A DNA stretch of 64,000 nt, from assembly GCF_004664715.2 (NCBI RefSeq), contig NC_051076.1, positions 1,001,800 to 1,065,799 on the forward strand, given 5' to 3'. Made by a program: the position numbers and the translations under genes. Each line of letters begins with the position of its first letter. Position 1 is the stretch's first letter. The DNA is from Peromyscus leucopus (Eukaryota; Chordata; Mammalia; Rodentia; Cricetidae). The notes under the pieces are model-generated. The model was not told where the DNA came from. It made no database searches and saw nothing but the letters and a program-made list of their open reading frames with translations. Positions 50,398 through 60,660 of the stretch are shown here, piece after piece.

Positions 50398-51262
50398 CAA
50401 GAGTTTCTACCTAAAACCTGAGAAAAGATTCTAAAACGGAACTAAAAACAGCTTCCTAATTGTCTCTCTCAAATGAGCAGCAGCTGCCGGTTTGAGTTTC
50501 TGGCGGGTTCCTGGTGTGTGTGCTTAACCTGCAGTATGGCGGGAATGAGGCCTCTGCAAGTGGCACATTAAGCTGCATGGTGGATTTAGCCTTTGCTAGT
50601 ACAAAACAAAAAGAGGTTTCTGGGCTACACGCTGCTTGGATAAAAGCACAGACCCACGATGGCTCCCAGAGCTGGCGGAAAACGTACCACCGCCATGTTG
50701 GGAAGCTGAAGTGGGAGGAGCCAGCAGCCACAGCGCCATTTCAGGCTTAGAAGGCTGCAGTTTAAAGCAATAGGCTCAAGGTAATATAAAACATAAGCCA
50801 CATAAAGATGGCTACCACACAGAGAATCTGGATTATGTTCTCTTTGATATTCGTAACTGAAGAGAAACATTTGATTGCAAAAGCTGTTGAGTTATGCCAA
50901 AATGTGTATTTTAAAGGTACCTTAACTTCAAAATTTGGATGTAAGGATATGTTGCTTTGGAAAGGAGGCTCTGCTTTTGTTTCCACAGAAAGCCAGAGGC
51001 TATGGATTTGTTCCAGATTAAGATACATCAGGTTTGACCAGCCAAGACCACCTGAAAGGTCTCCGATGACACCATGGCCCAGATGATCCAACATCCAGAA
51101 TCATTTCAAGTCACGGACTATTCCATGATCCTAAAGTTTTCTTTGTGTCCCCATAAGATACAGCGCCCCCCTCCAGCAGGAAGTAGTAAGAGAAGCTACG
51201 CCCAAATTCCCAAATATACCAAGCTGACTTTGGAGATGTGTAAAAGTTAAAACCTTCCTTTT

Positions 51263-51282
51263 AAAAAAAAAGAAAGGGGAAG
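51263..51282 (+). promoter_or_regulatory. Polypurine tract of the family A element
   Basis: An all-purine run ending aaagaaaggggaag directly abuts the 3' LTR start at 51283. Confidence 0.92.
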
Positions 51283-51671
51283 TGCTGTGGGACGGTCTAT
51301 ATGTCAAATTGCTCTGATTGGTCAATAAATAAAACACTGGTTGGCCAGTGGCCAGGCAGGAAGTAGGTGGGACAAGGAGAGAGGAGAATTCTGGGAAGCA
51401 GAAGGCTGAGGTGGAGAGACACTGCAGCCACTGCCATGATCAGCAGCATGTGAAGACACCGGTAAGCCACCAGCCACGTGGCAAGGTATAGAATTATGGA
51501 AATGGATTAATTTAAGCTATAAGAACAGTTAGCAAGAAGCCTGCCACGGCCATACAGTTTGTAAGCAATATAAGTCTCTGTGTTTACTTGGTTGGGTCTG
51601 AGCAGCTGTGGGACTGGCAGGTGACAGAGATTTGTCCTGACTGTGGGCAAGGCAGGAAAACTCTAGCTACA
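51283..51671 (+). repeat. 3' LTR of the family A element
   Basis: 389 bp, TG...CA, directly followed by the second TSD copy gtgttg. Confidence 0.97.
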
Positions 51672-51677
51672 GTGTTG

Positions 51678-52985
51678 CAACAAAAATTACCTTCAATTTG
51701 TGTCAATATATGAGTCCTTACAAATACAAAATGTTTGAGATCAACAGTTGTTCCTTAGTTTATAGTAGATTCAATAATCTACCCTTATATGATATCATTC
51801 CTGTATTCCCTTCTCCTCTTTTCTTTCAAAGAGATCCCTGAATGTAATATCATTTGTATAATTTCCTCCCTTGTCAATACCAGAAATAATTAATAAATAA
51901 CCCCTATAAATGATGACAATCATCCATTACCCACCAAATGACCATTCTCTCCACCTCTTAGAAATGTGGGTGACCTGTCCCCAACATTACTTCCTGTTGT
52001 CTGGAGGCAATGATATACTGAAAAAAAAAAAACCAAAATATTGACAAAGTCCTGAGAAAACCAGCTGCAACATTCATTGTCCAGTCTCTGTGTAATGGGA
52101 AAGTACAAAGCTTGTCTGAAATCCTGGCTAAAATACCATATGAGGCTGGACCCTCTCACCAAACAACTTTAGCTGTCCTGTGCAGTTTGTAGTCTGACAC
52201 TGATCTTTGGGGGGAGCTTGTCCCCCTAATGGCATCACCACCATCCCTATAGAATCATTGTTGTGGGGTCCCATCTTCTATTAGAGAAGTCAAAGGTTGC
52301 TGCTATGACTGATTACAGTTTACTGCTGAAAACATAAACATTTTGAATGCCACATGCAGAATGGTCTTATAAATTTAAAGCTAATATTTGTATCTATGAA
52401 AAGTTTTAAATAGTTAAAATTAAACCAAAGGATTATGAGATTGTTGGAAAGAGAAAAGTCCCTAACTTTTGTTTTTTTCTGTCCCACATCAGGTGGCTCT
52501 TCTGACATGAGATATTTTTGATTTTCCTTTAACAAACATGCTTGTGTTTAGAGAATGAGAGAGCCATGCTCCAACCCTAAAGCCAGCTTTGAATTTTAAT
52601 TAAATTGGGACTAGAAAAAGACCATTTGCCTTTTATAGTTGTAAAGGACAACAAAACAAACATTTTAGAAGACTTATGAAACTTTATCCTGTTGGAAACA
52701 CACTCTACCTTTAGGCCAGTTTAACTCTCAGCTGTCTCCTCTCCTCATCAGGGGGCTCTCCTATTCAAATCTATTCTTTATCAGCCATGATGGTATCCAT
52801 AGCTTTTCTTTTTCTTTTTCTTTCCTGTGGAAACAAAAGCAAAACCTTTCACCCACTGTAACACATATCTTGATTTCCATTCTGAGTTTAAACATCTTTA
52901 AAATATATAGGTTGATTTAATTTATCAGTTTTTTCCTATTATCCAATGTCTCTCTGTAGCTGTTGTTCCTTTTTTATTAGCATTT
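51678..52985 (-). other. ERVK provirus region downstream of integrase, unrecognised
   Basis: Continuation of the older provirus between the integrase remnant and the nested element. Stop-rich; no env feature recognised. Confidence 0.5.
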
Positions 52986-52989
52986 AAGA

Positions 52990-53510
52990 AATTTAAAGTT
53001 AATAAAGCAATAAAGCATTGTGTAAACTATATCTGGGTGTTTTTATTACTCCCTTCTGTTTATTAATCGTTTCTTTTAAAGTTTGATTAGCGCTTTCTAT
53101 TATTGCCTGTCCTGTGGGGTTGTGTCGTATACCTGTAATATGCTTTATGTTATAATATTCAAAAACCTGTTTCATTTTACTAGACACATATGCTGGAGCA
53201 TTGTCAGTCTTCATTTGTACAGGTATCCCCACAATGGCCATTTCAGAACTCAAAGCAGTTTCCCGTTGAAATCCTGAATATGTGTCTATGGTATGGTGTA
53301 TGTATTTTAATTTTTCAAATTCTGCAAAATAAAACACATCCATTTGACAAATTTCATTTCTTTGAACCCTTTGGGTTACTTCCTGCAGGTAGTGGAGTTT
53401 GGTTATACAAGGGAGGACATTTTCTTATAATTTCCTTGGCTTGTTGCCAACTGATGAAAAATTCCCTTTTTAAACCCTTGCTATTGACATAATGTTTTTT
53501 ATGAAACTCT
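52990..53510 (-). pseudogene. ERVK integrase remnant
   Basis: Minus strand. The frame 52999-53343 contains the integrase core: an N-terminal MDVFYFAEF with the first catalytic aspartate, KTDNAPAYVS with the second, and GQAIIESANQTLK with the catalytic glutamate; DTYSGF lies between the first two. Upstream (53345-53510), in other frames, are residues of the HHCC zinc domain and the PLPAGSNPKG linker. Stops and frame changes break it. Known role: insertion of viral DNA into the host genome. Dead copy. Confidence 0.9.
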
Positions 53511-53529
53511 GAGGCCTGCAGCACATTTC

Positions 53530-54200
53530 CTATAAATAGCCGATCAATTTCATCACTAGAGGGCCTGGCAGACCCATGTGGGATCTGAAATGTGTTATAT
53601 ATATGGGATGATTCCTATTCCTGACTATTTCCTGTAATTGTATAAACAATGAAGTTAATTCTGACTTATCAGGAATAATTTCAGTGGTTTCAGTATGTAA
53701 GACAACTCTTTCTGCATACTGAGAGTCAGTAATTATATTAAGAAGTTCTGAAAAATCAAATAATACCATATAGTTCTGATTTCTGAACTAAATCATAAGG
53801 GCTTTGAGCCACTTTAGTTATTTTTCTGGATTTATAACCTGCCTTTCCTGATTTATTTGCATCAGTATAAAATGTAGGGGCTCCAGAAATTGGGGATCTT
53901 TTACTATATGAGGCAAAAATCCAATGAGATTTTTTATTAACTGAAACCTCTTGCTTTTTAGATAATTGTTTCTTATCTCTCCCAAAAAATTACTCCAAGA
54001 TCTTTGCCAATTTTCATTTTCTTCCCTTAATGAAGCAACTTCAGCATTAGTAAAAGGTACTACAATTTCTGCTGGGTCCATTCCTGTCAATTGTTGGAGT
54101 CTTAATTTTTCTTTTAGAATCAACTCAGAAACCTTTTCCAAATATCTCTTTAATTTTTTTATTCTGTTTGTGTGGTAAAAATACCTACTCTAAGATACTA
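53530..54200 (-). pseudogene. ERVK RNase H and RT connection remnant
   Basis: Minus strand. 53818-54141 holds the RT thumb/connection region (RLQQLTGMDPAEIVVPFTN, NFLGEI). 53530-53769 holds RNase H (NIITDSQYAERVVLHTETTE with the catalytic aspartate, HPIYITHFRSH, GLPGPL). Separated by frameshifts. Confidence 0.88.
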
Positions 54201-54522
54201 TTTTCTCTCTGCATTAAAATCCGTGTAGGGGAATGCATGGAAGGTAAAATAACCAGAATGCAATCAATCAAGATCTGATCTAAAAGATCCATTTGTGCAT
54301 CCTGTAATGTCTTTTCACCAAAGCCGATTCTCTCTCTGCTTCAGCTAATAATTCTCTTGGACTATTTAGGTCATTGTCACCTTTTAAAATTTGAAACAAA
54401 TTACTCAATTCTTGATTTGTTACTCATAGTGGACCATAGATGAGCAATGTCTCCTAACAATTTTTGAAAGTCATTGAGAGTCCACAGTTGATTTTTCCTG
54501 ATTTATACCTTTTGGGGTTCAA

Positions 54523-54998
54523 TGTAGCATGACTTCTAATTGGTCTTAATAATAAAAGCCCAGAGTCAGACATCAGGGTAAATGCTGAAAGATCAGAGTA
54601 GTAAACAAGCTAGCCACAGTCACCTCTTACCTCCACGACTTCAGACTGAAAAGGGATTGAGTTCCTGTCTCCTCCTGCCTTATATTATTGTCTCCACTGT
54701 TCTGGGATTAAAGGCATGAGATTCCCATGTGCTGGTATCAAAGGCATGATCCTCACTAGTGCTGGTATTAAAAGAGTGAGCCTCCATCACCTGGCTATGT
54801 TTCGCATTTAGACTAGATCAATATCGTATAGCCCAGGGTGGCCTTGAACTCCTGATCTTCCTGCTTCTTCCTCCCAAGTTCTAGGATTAAAGGTGTGTGC
54901 CATCACTGCTTCACCTCTATGATTAGCTAGTGGCTAGCTCCATACTCTGATCTTCAGACAAGCTTTATTTGTTAGAACACAAACAAAATATTACTACA
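54523..54998 (-). mobile_element. Solo LTR family C relative (476 bp) inside ERVK pol
   Basis: Minus-oriented; starts (minus) tgtagtaatattttg at 54998, ends gtcatgctaca at 54523. TSD gttcaa (54517-54522) and gttgaa (54999-55004), one mismatch. Shares with 48037-48515 the caaataaagcttgtctgaag-type start and internal B1-like stretches, and has extra aaggcatga repeats (54710-54780). It separates the RT palm from the connection. Confidence 0.9.
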
Positions 54999-55004
54999 GT
55001 TGAA

Positions 55005-55800
55005 TTTTTTGTAAACCTATTTTATATCCTAAGTAATTAATAGAACCTCCTCTTTGTACTTTTTCAGAAGCAATTTGTAATTCCCAGCAAGGCAATTTTT
55101 TTTTTTTACTTCTTCAAACATTTTCTCTAAAGTACTTACACTTGAATCAGCTAGTAGAATATCATCCATATAATGGTAAATTATAAATTGAGGAAATTGT
55201 ACATGAATTATTTCCAATGGCTGTCTAACAAAATATTGGCACATGGTGGGGCTGTTGAACATCCCTTGTAGGAGAGCCTTCCATTGATATTTCATAATGG
55301 GCTGAGAATTATTATAAGTAGGCACTGTGAAGGCAAATTTTTGTCTAGCTTTTTCTTGTAAAGATATAGTGAAGAAACAGTTTTTTTTTTAAATCAATAA
55401 CTATAATAAGTCATCCTTTGGGTAATAGAGAAGGCAGGGGAATTCCAGACTGTAAAGAGCTCATTGGCTGGATCACCTTATTAATAGCTGTTATATCTGT
55501 TACCATTCTCTATTTTCCAGATTTCTTTTTAATAACAAATACAGGAGTATTCCAAGGATTGGTTGATTCTTCAATATGCTGAGCATTTAGCTGCTCTTGT
55601 ACCAGCTGTTCTAAGGCCTGTAATTTTTCTGTTGTCAAAAGCCATTGTTCCATCCAAACAAGTTTGTCAGTCAGCCATTTTGAAGTTAGGGCTGTTGGTA
55701 CCTTTGAAATATCAACAGCTGTGGTACCCTGTTTATGTTCAGCTTAAATGGCTTGTGACTGTTCTTGATAGTATCTTTTGATATTTTTCTCTGAGGCATT
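55005..55800 (-). pseudogene. ERVK reverse transcriptase palm/fingers remnant
   Basis: Minus strand. The frame 55029-55325 carries QWKALLQGMFNSPTMCQYFV and the catalytic YMDD (55161-55172 on plus coordinates) within YHYMDDILLAD. Upstream pieces in other frames to about 55800 correspond to the fingers. Internal stops. Known role: RNA-dependent DNA synthesis; inactive here. Confidence 0.92.
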
Positions 55801-55809
55801 CCTTATTTA

Positions 55810-56330
55810 ATAGTTTGTTTCTGAGATTGGGGGGGATATTAATCTGAGTATTCCATTGCTGTCTATCATGTCCCCCAAAATTCATTGCTATATTAGTCAC
55901 ATATGGCTTTATTTTTCCTCTCTGTCCTTCTGGCCCTATACATTCAATGCATCTTGTACTTTATTTTACTTGAGATAAACTGCCAATTCCTAAAATCTGA
56001 ACATTTACTTCCTGAAGAGGCCAATCTGGATGCCATGATTTTGATGCAATTATTGTTACATCTGCACCTGTGTCTACCAAGCCTTCAATTTCTGTACCAT
56101 TTATTCATATTTTTAACTTTGGTCATTGATCATTTATAGAAATTTGCAAAAATGTTTGCTTTATGATTTCTTTTGAAAATTTTGTTTTATCTCCTAAAGC
56201 TATTCTGGCATCCTGATCAGTATGGTTTTTAACAACAGGCAGTAAATCATTTAATCATTTTGTAAAGAATTTTCCCCAATGCTGGCAGGGAATGATTGAA
56301 CTACATTTGATATTTGGGCCTACAAGAGGC
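55810..56330 (-). pseudogene. ERVK protease remnant
   Basis: Minus strand. GLVDTGADVTIIASKSW with the aspartic-protease DTGA at 56063-56074 (plus coordinates), followed by NVQILGIG, and downstream pieces ending in a G-rich segment (FGGHDRQQW). A stop interrupts it after about 40 residues. Confidence 0.85.
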
Positions 56331-56349
56331 CCCACAGGGCATCTCCCAA

Positions 56350-58101
56350 TGGCAAAGGGCTACCCTGATTGTCCCTTGTTGATCTACATCCATTAGTCCA
56401 ATGCCAGCCTATGCCATACCTTCTGCATACCCCAGAAGGCTGAGGTCTTCTGTTTGAATTATTTCTAGAATAAACATTGTTTATAGGAGCATCTTGCCTA
56501 CACTCCCTTTTCAGATGACCTTGTCTACCTCAATTAAAACACCTACCATTTTGATTTTTCTTCATTTTTTAGAAAGCAATGATCCTATCCAAATATCATC
56601 ATTAGAAATATAGGAGCTAATATCAACTGTATTTCTGATTCATTTTTCTATGGGTGCTGATCATGCCCTTAAAGGCCTAATCACCCTTGTACATTCTGCA
56701 TTAGCATTTTAAAAGCCAAACTTTCAATTAGTATTTGTTTAGTGTCTGAATCAGATATCATTCTATTTACAGCTGATGTTAATCTGTGTAAAAAGTCAGT
56801 GAAAGCATCTTTCAGGCCTTGTATAAGTTTGGTAAATGATTCAGTCCTTTTTCTTGATTCTTCAACCCTGTCTCATGCATTCAATGATGGTATCACCCAA
56901 CATACACTGTCTTTGCAAATCAGCATACTGACTCTCACCAAGAATTTGATCATGGGAAATCTCATGACCTTTAGCCCTACCTCATTGTTCCAGGGCCATG
57001 ACTTTCTCTCTCCACCAAGTTTTCCATTGTAATTGAGGACCATCTTCTAATGTTGCTGAAACTAAATTCTTCTGATTTTGTGGAATTTTATTCCTAGTTG
57101 TCCACAAATTTAACATCTGTCTTACAAAAGGTGAATGCATACTGTTGTGCCTTGGGTGTGAGACCCCCAAAGAGACTACCAGAGACACAAACTCACCAAA
57201 ATGCAAAAGCAAGGTTTACTTCAATTCAAGATGCAGCAGGGACCTTGGTCAAACAGCCCGACCCAGCAGAGGCTAGAGGAGGTGCCCACCCTTCTGCAAG
57301 CTCAGTTTTTAAAGGCAAAAACCACAAGGTTACATCATTTAGGCATGCAAGTATGAATACAATTCTGATTGGCTCAAGTTTTAGGGACTTTTCAGAATTT
57401 CTGTTATCTTACTTTGTAGTTTTAACCGGTTGTTGGTTAAACTTTATAGACTACCTCTGGCATTGGGCATTCTGTGGTTAATCAATTGCTGCCAGATGGC
57501 TCTTCAAACATCCTGACTTTGTCCTTTGACCTCTATGTCAGCAGTTCTGAGGATTTTGAAACTCAGGCCTCTTTCAAGCTGGCATGAGGGGCTTGCTTGA
57601 AATGGGGGTGCTTTGGTTTTTCACATAGCATTCAAAACTACTGCTTCCTTAATTCTCTTTAAGTCTAACATATCTACAGCATTCCAACTAACTTGTGCAT
57701 AGCCTTGGGGATATATACCATCTGGTAGTTGTTCTTGAATAGTAACTGGATATATTAAAGTTGGTTCTCTAATAATCTTAGGCCATTCCTCTCCAGTTTC
57801 ACAATGCAATGGTGTGGTGAATGCCACTTTAAATTCCTCTGTCTCTGTGCATTTTTCTTTTTTTCATTAGTATATCTTTCCAAGGCCTGTATCCTATTAT
57901 TCCATTTGTCATATTTAGCACAAAAAACCACCAAGACTATTATTGACAAGATTAATTACCATATTTACTGACAGTAATTATTTTTGGTGTTATATCAGTG
58001 TCAATTAAATCATTTATCTTCCCATATTCTGCTTCTAACTTCAACCCTTCTAAGGTAGCAGTATAGAGAGCCCTAGCACCCTGCATTGTTATGTTTCCCA
58101 T
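56350..58101 (-). pseudogene. ERVK gag remnant, split by a later LTR
   Basis: Minus strand. It starts at an ATG (58099-58101) with MGNITMQGARALY, whose glycine 2 is a myristoylation-type signal. The matrix region is 57755-58101. The capsid part is split: 57626-57827 (GYAQVSWNAVDMLDLKRIKE) and 56982-57142 (SPFVRQMLNLW, LQWKTWW). Zinc knuckles (GHLKREC, HWTNGC) lie near 56380-56540; the first has lost a cysteine codon to a stop. Broken by stops, frameshifts and the LTR at 57143-57625. Confidence 0.88.
57143..57625 (-). mobile_element. Solo LTR, ERV family B, inside ERVK gag
   Basis: Minus-oriented, tgtgaaaaaccaaagc start at 57625 and cacaaca end at 57143. Shares agccaatcagaattgta, ttaaaaactgagcttgcag and aaaccttgcttttgcatt with the pair at 25902-26954. 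Gag coding resumes on either side. The flanks tagc (57626-57629) and tac (57140-57142) suggest a 4-bp TSD with a one-base deletion, as expected for a class I element. Confidence 0.88.
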
Positions 58102-58312
58102 TCTTAACACAGAAGAAAATTATTTTCAATATAATTCTCTCCTACTTTCCTAAAGGGTTTCCCAATTCTGTTGACTTCTCTGGGCAAACATCAGCTGACT
58201 GCTAGTTTGGAGATGTCCAGACAGCAGATGCAGCAGAGCCAGCCATGGAGAGCCCCAGAAGGCAAATGCAGCAGAGCTGGCTGGCATGACCCCACCTTCC
58301 CTGTGGTTCTAT

Positions 58313-58328
58313 CACACATTAGGCACCA
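58313..58328 (-). promoter_or_regulatory. Primer-binding site of the ERVK provirus, decayed lysine type
   Basis: tggtgcctaatgtgtg on the minus strand, two bases inside the 5' LTR end. Compared with tggcgcccaacgtggg, three of its four differences are C-to-T changes. Confidence 0.75.
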
Positions 58329-58330
58329 AT

Positions 58331-58778
58331 TATTGTTATCTGTTTTTTATTGTCTACAGTGGCTGCCCCTTAAGTAATGAGTTCTAGATGTAAGTTCCAT
58401 AGCCTGAGGAGATTTTGTTTCTTCAGGCATCAACTCTTTCAAAGCTACTAAGAGAACTTATCTAAATCTAAAGAATTCACAATTCAATGATTTAGGCTGA
58501 ATAACTAGTAGCTAACCTTCTCCTTTTGCTGGCACCTTAAAAACAACAAAACAACAACAAAAAAAACCCAACAACAACAAAAATCATCCAATTTTCTTCT
58601 CTTAGCTCCCACTTAAAAAACCCTTGCTACATATGGTTCCTCCTTATCACTTCTTGTCAGCTTCTTGCTGACAGCTTCCTGTTCACAGGTTAATTTTATT
58701 TCATCAAACACATCTTTGAATTGTTAACAAAAGCAATAGGAAAAAGTACAACACATTTAAAAATAATATTCCTCAACA
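58331..58778 (-). repeat. 5' LTR of the ERVK provirus
   Basis: 448 bp, the intact counterpart of the split 3' LTR; start (minus) tgttgaggaatatt at 58778. The terminal CA is mutated to TA at 58331. Followed by the second TSD copy tttctg. Confidence 0.93.
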
Positions 58779-58784
58779 TTTCTG

Positions 58785-58906
58785 CTATGGTTTTGTTAAA
58801 GCATTTTCTGTGCCTTTAACACAGGTTCTTCTCCTTCCTCTTTACATATTATTCATAGGTTTAGTCTTTCCACAGTGCCCCAGATTTCTGGGATATTTTG
58901 TGCCTG

Positions 58907-58950
<44 letters not shown>

Positions 58951-59098
58951 TGTGTTGTGTTGTTCGTTGGTTTAACATTTTCTTTGACTGAGCTATCCAT
59001 TTCTTCTGCTTGTCTACAAGACTTGAAATTGTCTCTGCTCTGTCTGTAACTCTATGAAGCGTATCTCTTAAGTTTTTGTTCAAAATACTGAGACTTTC
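58785..59098 (-). mobile_element. Fourth L1 continued, ORF1
   Basis: Resumes the L1 ORF1 broken at 47929 (cattttctgtgcctttaaca, gtttagtctttccacagtgc). A T tract and (GT)n at 58911-58955 interrupt it. Confidence 0.85.
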
Positions 59099-59463
59099 TG
59101 TAGCTAGAGTTTTCCTGCTTGGCCCACAGTCAGGACAAATCTCTGTCACCTGCCAGTCCCACAGCGGCTCAGACCCAACCAAGTAAACACAGAGACTTAT
59201 ATTGTTTAAACTGTTTGGCCTAATGACTCAGGCTTCTAGCTATCTAGTTCTTACATCTTAAATTAATCCATTTCTATAAATCTATACCTTGCCATGTGGC
59301 TCGTGGCTTACCAGCATCTTCACATGCTGGCAGTGTCTCCCCCCTCCTTCCTGTTCTCTCAATTCTCCTCTCTGTTAGTCCCACCTATACTTCCTGCCTG
59401 GCCACTGGCCAATCAGTGTTTATTTATTGACCAATCAGAGCACATACAGACCATTCCACAGCA
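59099..59463 (-). mobile_element. Solo LTR family A (365 bp) inside L1 ORF1
   Basis: Minus-oriented; start (minus) tgctgtggaatgg at 59463, end ctctagctaca at 59099. Perfect 6-bp TSD actttc at 59093-59098 and 59464-59469. Diverged from the young copy (indels around 59205-59240 and 59330-59350). Confidence 0.96.
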
Positions 59464-59469
59464 ACTTTC

Positions 59470-60060
59470 ATTTCCAATTTTCTCTTAGTTTGGGTTTTCT
59501 TTAGTGGTTCTATTTCTTTGTTAAATTCTACTTTCATGTCTTGACATGTTTTCATTATTTCATTCCACTGTTTGTTTGTGCTTATACAGTCTTCATCAAG
59601 ACTGCATTTTCATATCCTTTTTAATGTCCTTGAACATACTCATAAATGCTATTTTGAGCTTCAGGGCCTGCTGCAACAAGGTTCCTGGCTTCTGGAGGAG
59701 ATGCATTGTCTGGACTGTTCATGATTGTATTTGGGGCTGGGACTGAGGCCTGTGGGGTTATCATGGTGGATGTGTTTCTTTGTGCAGACACTTCGTCTCA
59801 CCTTTCTTGCATGGCTGTTCCATGCTTTGGTTGCTGTTGCCTGCTCTGGATCCTAGGAAAGTGTGGTGGCTTTAGGGTCCCTGGTACAGTGTTTCTGCAG
59901 GTAGGTGAGTGACACAAAGGAATGGAGATGACTCAGAGGAAAACTTAGAAGGACAGAGAGAATGGGCTAGGAGGACCCTGGGCTGAACCACGAGGGGGAC
60001 TCCTCGTGGAGCTGAGGTAGGGTGGGAGGAGGAAGGGCTCCTGCAGACAGGCTGCAGCAG
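59470..60060 (-). mobile_element. Fourth L1, ORF1 start and 5' UTR
   Basis: ORF1 coiled-coil region (about 59470-59680) followed by a 5' UTR-like leader (ggttatcatggtggatgtg, ctgtggggttatc). No TSD found; boundary approximate. Confidence 0.65.
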
Positions 60061-60660
60061 GATTCACCGTAGAACATTTTATTGGTCATAACTCTTTTAC
60101 TGTTTAAATTTTTTCTTATTTGAAGCATTTGGTTAACATCTCCTTCTCCAGCTATCATCCCAAGTTGGGAAGCTGCTGTCTCCCTACAGTCTGATCTTCA
60201 CCTACACTTCTCTCACCTACACAGGTTCGCATTTTCTCAGTTGAGGTTTCCCCTTCTAAAGACTCTAGTTTGTATCAAATTAACATAAAACTAGCCAGCA
60301 CAGGCCTCTTTTCCCTTTATCACTTTAAATATGTTTCTAAAAAGTTTAGTGTAAGTCTGGGCCTAGTTAGTAAAATATTAACAGCTCTGTGTGTAAAGTA
60401 GATAGAATGTAAATGGGGAATTAGCTAAATGTGTATAAAAGAGCAGAGAGCCAAGAAAGGAGAGTTATGAGTTCATCTAAAGAATAACAGTGGCTCTGAA
60501 TGACTAGGAAGTGTGTTGAGTGTGAGGAGGCAAGAGGAAAAAGGGTAGAGATGGTCCTGGCACCTGCATTTATGTATGAAAATATTGCATTGTCTCCTAA
60601 TAACATTTAAGCTTGGTATGTCCCAGATGAAGAGAGGAAATTAAGGCAATCATGATATGA
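60061..60660. other. Non-coding; one rodent repeat end recognised
   Basis: 60235-60303 (agttgaggtttccccttcta, tcaaattaacataaaactag, ccagcaca) is the end of the common rodent repeat also seen at 44404. The remainder shows nothing recognisable. Confidence 0.5.

Larger units (their letters stand above)
49989..51671 (+). mobile_element. Young non-autonomous ERVK element (family A), complete
   Basis: A 1683-bp element: 5' LTR 49989-50377 (389 bp), two bases, lysine-tRNA-like primer site 50380-50397, non-coding internal region to 51262, polypurine tract 51263-51282 and 3' LTR 51283-51671 (389 bp). The LTRs differ at only two positions (gccgcc versus cactgc context near 50137 and 51430). Perfect 6-bp TSD gtgttg at 49983-49988 and 51672-51677. 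Internal frames (50514-50750, 50808-51086 and opposite-strand frames) carry no retroviral motif. It must depend on another element's proteins for movement. Inserted antisense to the older provirus, within its 3' region. Confidence 0.97.
47930..58778 (-). mobile_element. Class II (ERVK-type) provirus, minus strand, with four nested insertions
   Basis: Defined by two LTRs: 3' LTR 47930-48861 (containing a 479-bp later LTR) and 5' LTR 58331-58778. The host TSD is perfect: tttctg at 47924-47929 and 58779-58784. Next to the 5' LTR, tggtgcctaatgtgtg (minus) fits a decayed lysine-tRNA primer site; next to the 3' LTR there is a purine tract. Between them, in correct order, are gag, protease, reverse transcriptase, RNase H and integrase remnants; no env was recognised. 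All genes are broken by stops, frameshifts and the nested insertions. The provirus lies in the ORF1 of the fourth L1 and is in sense orientation to Mctp1. Confidence 0.93.

Noticed and set aside
48883..52985. An env gene in the ERVK provirus
   Set aside because: Expected position, but no signal peptide, cleavage site or transmembrane pattern could be recognised on the minus strand.
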